From: Sphingomonadaceae bacterium
Lineage (GTDB): Bacteria; Pseudomonadota; Alphaproteobacteria; Sphingomonadales; Sphingomonadaceae
Length of the DNA: 64,000 bases
Assembly (NCBI GenBank): GCA_019239915.1
Contig: JAFAZF010000051.1
Location: forward strand, 62,001 to 126,000
Direction of reading: 5' to 3'
A model generated the notes under the pieces. It did no database searches and was not told the origin of the DNA. It was given only the letters and a program-made list of their open reading frames with translations. Below, one piece after another: positions 60,555-64,000 of the stretch; within the stretch, counting starts at the first letter, position 1, and every line of letters starts with the position of its first letter. The position numbers and the translations under genes are program-made.

Positions 60555-61814
60555 GTGGCTACAGGCAAGATCACGAACCAGAGCGTCAAGGCGCTCGAGC
60601 AGACCGGCGCCACAGAGTTCCTGTGGGACGATAGCCTTAGCGGCTTCGGTATACGCCTGACGCCGAACGGCGCCAAGAGCTACATCTACCAGTACCGGAT
60701 CGGCGGCCGAGAGGCGCCGCGACGGCGCGTCACGATCGGCAAGCACGGATCACCGTGGACGCCGCATCTCGCGCGCGCGGAGGCGGAGCGCCTGGCACTG
60801 CTCGTCGGCCAGAAGATCGATCCCGTCGAACATGCCCGCGAGCGCCGGCGACAAGCGGTCGACCTCGCCTTTGCCGCCTATGTCGAGACCTTCGCCGACG
60901 GCTACCTGAAGCACCGCTGGAAAGATTGGCGAACAGCGAAGAGCCTCCTCGAGCGGCGCGTCGTGCCGATCCTCAAGAACAAGCCGCTGCCGCAGATCAA
61001 GAAGGCCGACATCATCGAGGTGCTCGACAGCTTGAAGGACAGCCCGGCCGCGGCCGTCTCGGCCTTCGCCACGCTGCGGAAGATGTTCCGGTGGGCAGAG
61101 GGTAGGGGAGAGATCGAGCGATCTCCTCTCGCCGGCATCGAGGCGCCCACACCGTGCGCGGCGCGCGATCGCGTCCTCGACGATGACGAGCTGGCGATGG
61201 TCTGGCGGGCATCCGCGACGCTGGGCGCGCCGTTCGCGCAAGTTTTCCAGATGCTGATCGCCACCGGTCAGCGGCGCGACGAGGTTGCGGCGCTCGATTG
61301 GTCAGAACTCGATCGGAACACGGCGACATGGTCACTTCCGGCCGAGCGGGCGAAGAATGCCCAAGCCCATATCGTGCCGCTCAACGCGCTAGCGATCGCC
61401 GCTCTCGATGAGGCGGCGGGCGTAGCCGGGACCGAAAAGCCGAAGTGGCCACGGCGTGGCTTCGTGTTCACGACGACGGGCGAAACGCCTGTGTCGGCTT
61501 TCTCCCGCGCCAAGAGCCGGCTCGATACCGCGATCACGAAAGTCGCGGCGGCAGACGTCAAGCGTCACGGCGGGGAGTCCCGCGAGCTTGCCCCTTGGCG
61601 GGTCCACGATCTACGCCGGACGCTCGCCACCGGCATGCAGCGGCTTGGCGTGCGGTTCGAAGTCACCGAGGCGATCCTCAACCATATCTCAGGTGCCCGG
61701 GGCGGCGTCGCCGGCGTCTACCAGCGGCACGATTGGAAGGAGGAGAAGCGAGCCGCGCTGGATGCGTGGGCGGGGCATTTGAGCGGATTGCTTGGGCAGG
61801 AGGCGGCCAAATGA
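60555..61814 (+). CDS. Tyrosine integrase of a tRNA-Arg element
   Basis: 419 residues, phage P4-like layout: DUF4102 arm-binding domain (KALEQTGATEFLWDDSLSGFGIRLTPNGAKSYIYQYR), SAM-like core-binding domain (about 105-195), catalytic domain with Arg240 (ATGQRRDE), His351/Arg354 (VHDLRRTLATG), His377 (LNHISG) and Tyr389 (GVYQRHDW), all present. Start GTG 60555 (GTG/TTG starts further upstream are possible). The stop overlaps the next gene's ATG, an unusual translational coupling of an integrase to cargo. Confidence 0.93.
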   Translation: MATGKITNQSVKALEQTGATEFLWDDSLSGFGIRLTPNGAKSYIYQYRIGGREAPRRRVTIGKHGSPWTPHLARAEAERLALLVGQKIDPVEHARERRRQAVDLAFAAYVETFADGYLKHRWKDWRTAKSLLERRVVPILKNKPLPQIKKADIIEVLDSLKDSPAAAVSAFATLRKMFRWAEGRGEIERSPLAGIEAPTPCAARDRVLDDDELAMVWRASATLGAPFAQVFQMLIATGQRRDEVAALDWSELDRNTATWSLPAERAKNAQAHIVPLNALAIAALDEAAGVAGTEKPKWPRRGFVFTTTGETPVSAFSRAKSRLDTAITKVAAADVKRHGGESRELAPWRVHDLRRTLATGMQRLGVRFEVTEAILNHISGARGGVAGVYQRHDWKEEKRAALDAWAGHLSGLLGQEAAK

Positions 61815-62671
61815 AGCCTCCGCTCATCACTATTGAAAGTAACAGCGCTGAGGTTGAGGACAATCCAGCGGTAAAGGAAGCGTGGCATATCCCAGGCGAT
61901 CCGAAGCTTATCGAGGTCTGGGATGCGATATACTGGGTGGCTTATGGCACCTTTCCGATCGACGAAATGGGAGCATGGAACGGCCCGCGAGGCTGGTACT
62001 TCTGTTCAAGAGACGAGTTAGCCTATGATGCGGCTAATCGAGAGGGAAGGGTGGCACTTGCTACAGAAATCGTCGAATCAAGAGTATTGAGCGGCAACCT
62101 GCTGCTCGCCTTTGTCAATCACGGTCCAGACCATCTGAGCACTTACAGCCTGCATCTTGACGTTGTTGACCCTGCCATATTTTCAGGAAAAAGTGGAAAT
62201 ATAGAATGGAATGGCGGCCCCACCGTCTTGTTGCATGGTGTTGATAGCGAACCTGATGACTACAGGTCTGAAATCGAAATAAGCCAATTTCTGCTGTTTT
62301 GGCACGAGGTTCAACAGCTCCGGCCTGATCTCGCAACGGGTGATACCTCAGGAGCTACGCGAGAGCCTATTTCGCGCCCTGCGCGGAAGCCGGCACCACG
62401 CGGCGATCCGGGACGGGAAAATTCCTCCCGCTCAAAAGCGGGACGGCCGAGGCTCAATCACGGCGCGCCCTTCGCCGGCTTCATCGCTCGCGTAGCGAAA
62501 TTCGGAGCGCGGGAAGCAGCCAAATTATCGAACAAGGAATTGGGAAATTGGCTCGTGGAGGAATATCGAAAAAGCGGTTTGACGGCGCCGACGGTGGGCG
62601 ATGCCGACGCCGCAGCTCGCAGCGCAGTCCAAAGATGGCTTGCGGCTACAAGTGAGGAGCCCAGCATATGA
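61811..62671 (+). CDS. Integrase-coupled unknown protein, paralogue 1
   Basis: 286 residues, family not recognised. N-domain (about 1-180): LIEVWDAIYWVAYGTFPIDEMGAWNGPRGWYFCSRDELAY, a helix (GRVALATEIVESRVLSGNLLLAFV), a beta-rich part, and ISQFLLFWHEVQQLRPDL. Then a basic linker (about 185-215), then a C-terminal helical domain of about 70 residues (GRPRLNHGAPFAGFIARVAKFG ... LSNKELGNWLVEEY ... DADAAARSAVQRWL). That C-domain recurs in the next gene. ATG overlaps the integrase stop; the stop overlaps the next ATG. No membrane segment. Lower GC than the chromosome to the left. Confidence 0.75.
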   Translation: MKPPLITIESNSAEVEDNPAVKEAWHIPGDPKLIEVWDAIYWVAYGTFPIDEMGAWNGPRGWYFCSRDELAYDAANREGRVALATEIVESRVLSGNLLLAFVNHGPDHLSTYSLHLDVVDPAIFSGKSGNIEWNGGPTVLLHGVDSEPDDYRSEIEISQFLLFWHEVQQLRPDLATGDTSGATREPISRPARKPAPRGDPGRENSSRSKAGRPRLNHGAPFAGFIARVAKFGAREAAKLSNKELGNWLVEEYRKSGLTAPTVGDADAAARSAVQRWLAATSEEPSI

Positions 62672-63558
62672 CCTCGGTGCCCAGGGATGTCTTGGTTGAC
62701 ATGGGAAAGCAGGTTGCGACGGACCTCGGTCAGGCCCTGGATGGACTTATCGCTAATGCTTCTAACTCTTACTACAGAGCAGAGCTAATCCCTCCCTTCT
62801 ACGCAATTGAGTGGCTGGCCACGGGGAATTTCTACGATACCGGAGAGATTTACCCCATCAAGGACTGGACAGCGTTTGCATTAAATCGCGAAGATTTTGA
62901 GGCCTATGCCCACGGAGCCAGGACTGAGCTTGCAACGGAGCTAATCGTTGAAGCAATAGCTGAAGGCAAGGTGCGCCTAATATATATAAATAGATCGGAC
63001 TCATCCACAGCGGGGCTTGGCCCGGCCAACATAAACCTTCTTAAGCTTGAGGCGATCAGCCCTTCGTATTTTGAGGGGGCTAACATTTCCTACGAGTGGG
63101 ACGAGTCTCTTTGTATCACTGCCTTCCGCGACGACGACAGTCGGCAAGAGACATTCGAAGACTTCTTCTTTCTTTGGTCGGAGGTTAGGTCCCTGCGGCC
63201 GTCGCTACCCGTGCCCACACGACAGGGAGCGCTGGTTGATCTGATGAGGCAGGTCACCGGGAACGGCCATGATGTTGCCGCCCCTGCTGTTTCAGAAGTT
63301 GCGCCTATAGCACGCTCGAGCGCCGGCCGCCGTCGGCTCAACCACGGTGGGCCGATTGCAGCTTTCGTCGCGCGGGTAGCGAAATTCGGTGCGGCCGACG
63401 CAGCGAAATTATCGGATAAGGACTTAGGGCGGTGGCTCGATCAGGAATACGCGAAATTCGGTTTGAAGCCTCCAACACCTGCGGATGCCAATTCCGCTGC
63501 TCGCAGCGCCCTAATGACATGGATTTCGCACACCGGCGAAAACTCGTCGCAACAATAA
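62668..63558 (+). CDS. Integrase-coupled unknown protein, paralogue 2
   Basis: 296 residues, same architecture as paralogue 1: AIEWLATGNFYDTGEIYPIKDWTAFALNREDFEAY, TELATELIVEAIAEGKVRLIYIN, DFFFLWSEVRSLRPSLPVP, a linker, then GRRRLNHGGPIAAFVARVAKFGAADAAKLSDKDLGRWLDQEY ... ANSAARSALMTWIS. The C-domains are far more alike than the N-domains, which suggests a shared DNA or protein target with divergent sensing parts. Contains AT-rich patches (about 62975-63000) atypical of the chromosome. ATGA overlap with paralogue 1. Confidence 0.75.
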   Translation: MTSVPRDVLVDMGKQVATDLGQALDGLIANASNSYYRAELIPPFYAIEWLATGNFYDTGEIYPIKDWTAFALNREDFEAYAHGARTELATELIVEAIAEGKVRLIYINRSDSSTAGLGPANINLLKLEAISPSYFEGANISYEWDESLCITAFRDDDSRQETFEDFFFLWSEVRSLRPSLPVPTRQGALVDLMRQVTGNGHDVAAPAVSEVAPIARSSAGRRRLNHGGPIAAFVARVAKFGAADAAKLSDKDLGRWLDQEYAKFGLKPPTPADANSAARSALMTWISHTGENSSQQ

Positions 63559-63571
63559 GCTCGACGGGCTT

Positions 63572-63628
63572 TTGAATTTCGCCCCCAAAGAGTTGAATTT
63601 CGCTCCGAGATAGCCTCTTTTCGGGGGC
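63572..63628. repeat. Direct repeats TTGAATTTCGCYCC inside an imperfect hairpin
   Basis: TTGAATTTCGCCCC (63572-63585) and TTGAATTTCGCTCC (63593-63606), 21-bp period. GCCCCCAAAGAG and CTCTTTTCGGGGGC flank the second copy as an imperfect stem. Iteron-, operator- or terminator-like, 72 bp before the HTH gene. Confidence 0.45.
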
Positions 63629-63699
63629 GGATGTTCCCCTCATGTTTCTGGCAGTCGGACGGCGCCGCTGTGCGCCGCACATGATTGCCGGAGCACGCC

Positions 63700-64000
63700 G
63701 TGAAGCCAAAACTCGACGAAGCGCCTAACATCGGACAGGCGCATCCCGCACCCACCGCACAGGCGATGACGTTGAACACAGAAGACGCCGCTGCTTACGT
63801 CGGGCTTTCCGCCTCGACGATGGAAAAGCTGCGCGTGTCGGGGGAGGGGCCGCGCTACGCGAAGCTGGGCCGACTGGTCCGCTATGAGCGCATAACGGAT
63901 CGCGTCGCTGAGTTGCTCGCCGATCTGTCGGACGCGGGCGCCATCAAGGTCGAGCGCCGCGGCGGCGCGGGGCGGAGCATCGTGATCTACGCCGATCGCT
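63700..64000 (+). CDS. HTH_17 (excisionase/AlpA-like) protein, runs off window
   Basis: GTG 63700 with GGAG six bases upstream; 100 residues visible without a stop. After a ~22-residue lead it has MTLNTEDAAAYVGLSASTMEKLRVSGEGPRYAKLGRLVRYE, a MerR-like HTH_17 as in excisionases and AlpA-type regulators. Unusually, it continues with RVAELLADLSDAGAIKVERRGGAGRSIVIYADR, which looks like the end of a second winged helix (helix, then a beta wing). Could be a larger element regulator or replication-type protein. ATG 63766 is an alternative start. Confidence 0.7.
   Translation, partial: MKPKLDEAPNIGQAHPAPTAQAMTLNTEDAAAYVGLSASTMEKLRVSGEGPRYAKLGRLVRYERITDRVAELLADLSDAGAIKVERRGGAGRSIVIYADR

Overview
The window looks like chromosomal DNA from a high-GC alphaproteobacterium of the Sphingomonadaceae type (Sphingomonas-like). 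Support for this is the hopanoid genes (squalene-hopene cyclase, HpnG, HpnH, HpnM), a RibB with a degenerate GTP-cyclohydrolase half, an ScfR-type regulator beside the glyoxylate shunt, a large TonB-dependent receptor, and many short inverted-pair palindromic repeats between genes. No plasmid backbone, transposase, CRISPR array or rRNA is visible.

Layout. 0-5.6 kb: hopanoid/isoprenoid genes (shc 3' part, hpnG, hpnH, ispH, hpnM) and two small envelope proteins. 5.6-23.4 kb: a polyamine-utilisation supercluster. It holds a PotF-like binding protein, a PuuB-like oxidase, a TonB-dependent receptor, a DUF6282-like hydrolase, two class III aminotransferases, two glutamine-synthetase-fold ligases, PuuD, the PotA/PotI/PotH transporter and a PuuC-like dehydrogenase. 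23.5-25.9 kb: a TetR regulator with three matching operators, an uncharacterised 128-aa protein and an alcohol dehydrogenase. 26.0-28.9 kb: an overlapping STAS / CHASE2-SpoIIE / RsbW-like partner-switching module. 29.5-34.2 kb: SDR, metallo-beta-lactamase-fold, alpha/beta-hydrolase, GMC oxidoreductase and thioredoxin-fold genes of unknown substrate. 34.3-38.7 kb: DUF2141, a sulfurtransferase-metC pair, a frameshifted TorF-like porin and a DUF3035 lipoprotein. 38.7-50.3 kb: housekeeping genes (lspA-ileS-ribF, folA-thyA, a degenerate RadC-like protein, hemW-rdgB-rph, hrcA-grpE, a Gre-like factor). 50.3-54.6 kb: patatin, old yellow enzyme, MarR, ribB(X). 54.6-60.2 kb: scfR divergent from aceA - 57-aa ORF - glcB (acetate/fatty-acid growth). 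60.35-64.0 kb: the left end of an integrative element. A 3' fragment of tRNA-Arg(CCT) is the attachment scar, followed by a tyrosine integrase translationally coupled to two tandem paralogues of an unrecognised family, then a HTH_17 protein that runs off the window.

The most interesting signals are: (1) REPIN-like paired palindromes of at least six sequence families that have entered protein-coding genes, twice in frame in ileS, once as the N-terminus of hemW and once as the C-terminus of puuD; (2) the integrase-coupled paralogue pair with a shared C-terminal domain; (3) a TetR circuit with three TACC-N4-GGTA sites, two of them flanking or overlapping a near-consensus promoter; (4) a 12-bp palindromic core, GCTGTGATCACA, shared by the puuC and TonB-receptor upstream regions, which ties the receptor to the polyamine regulon.
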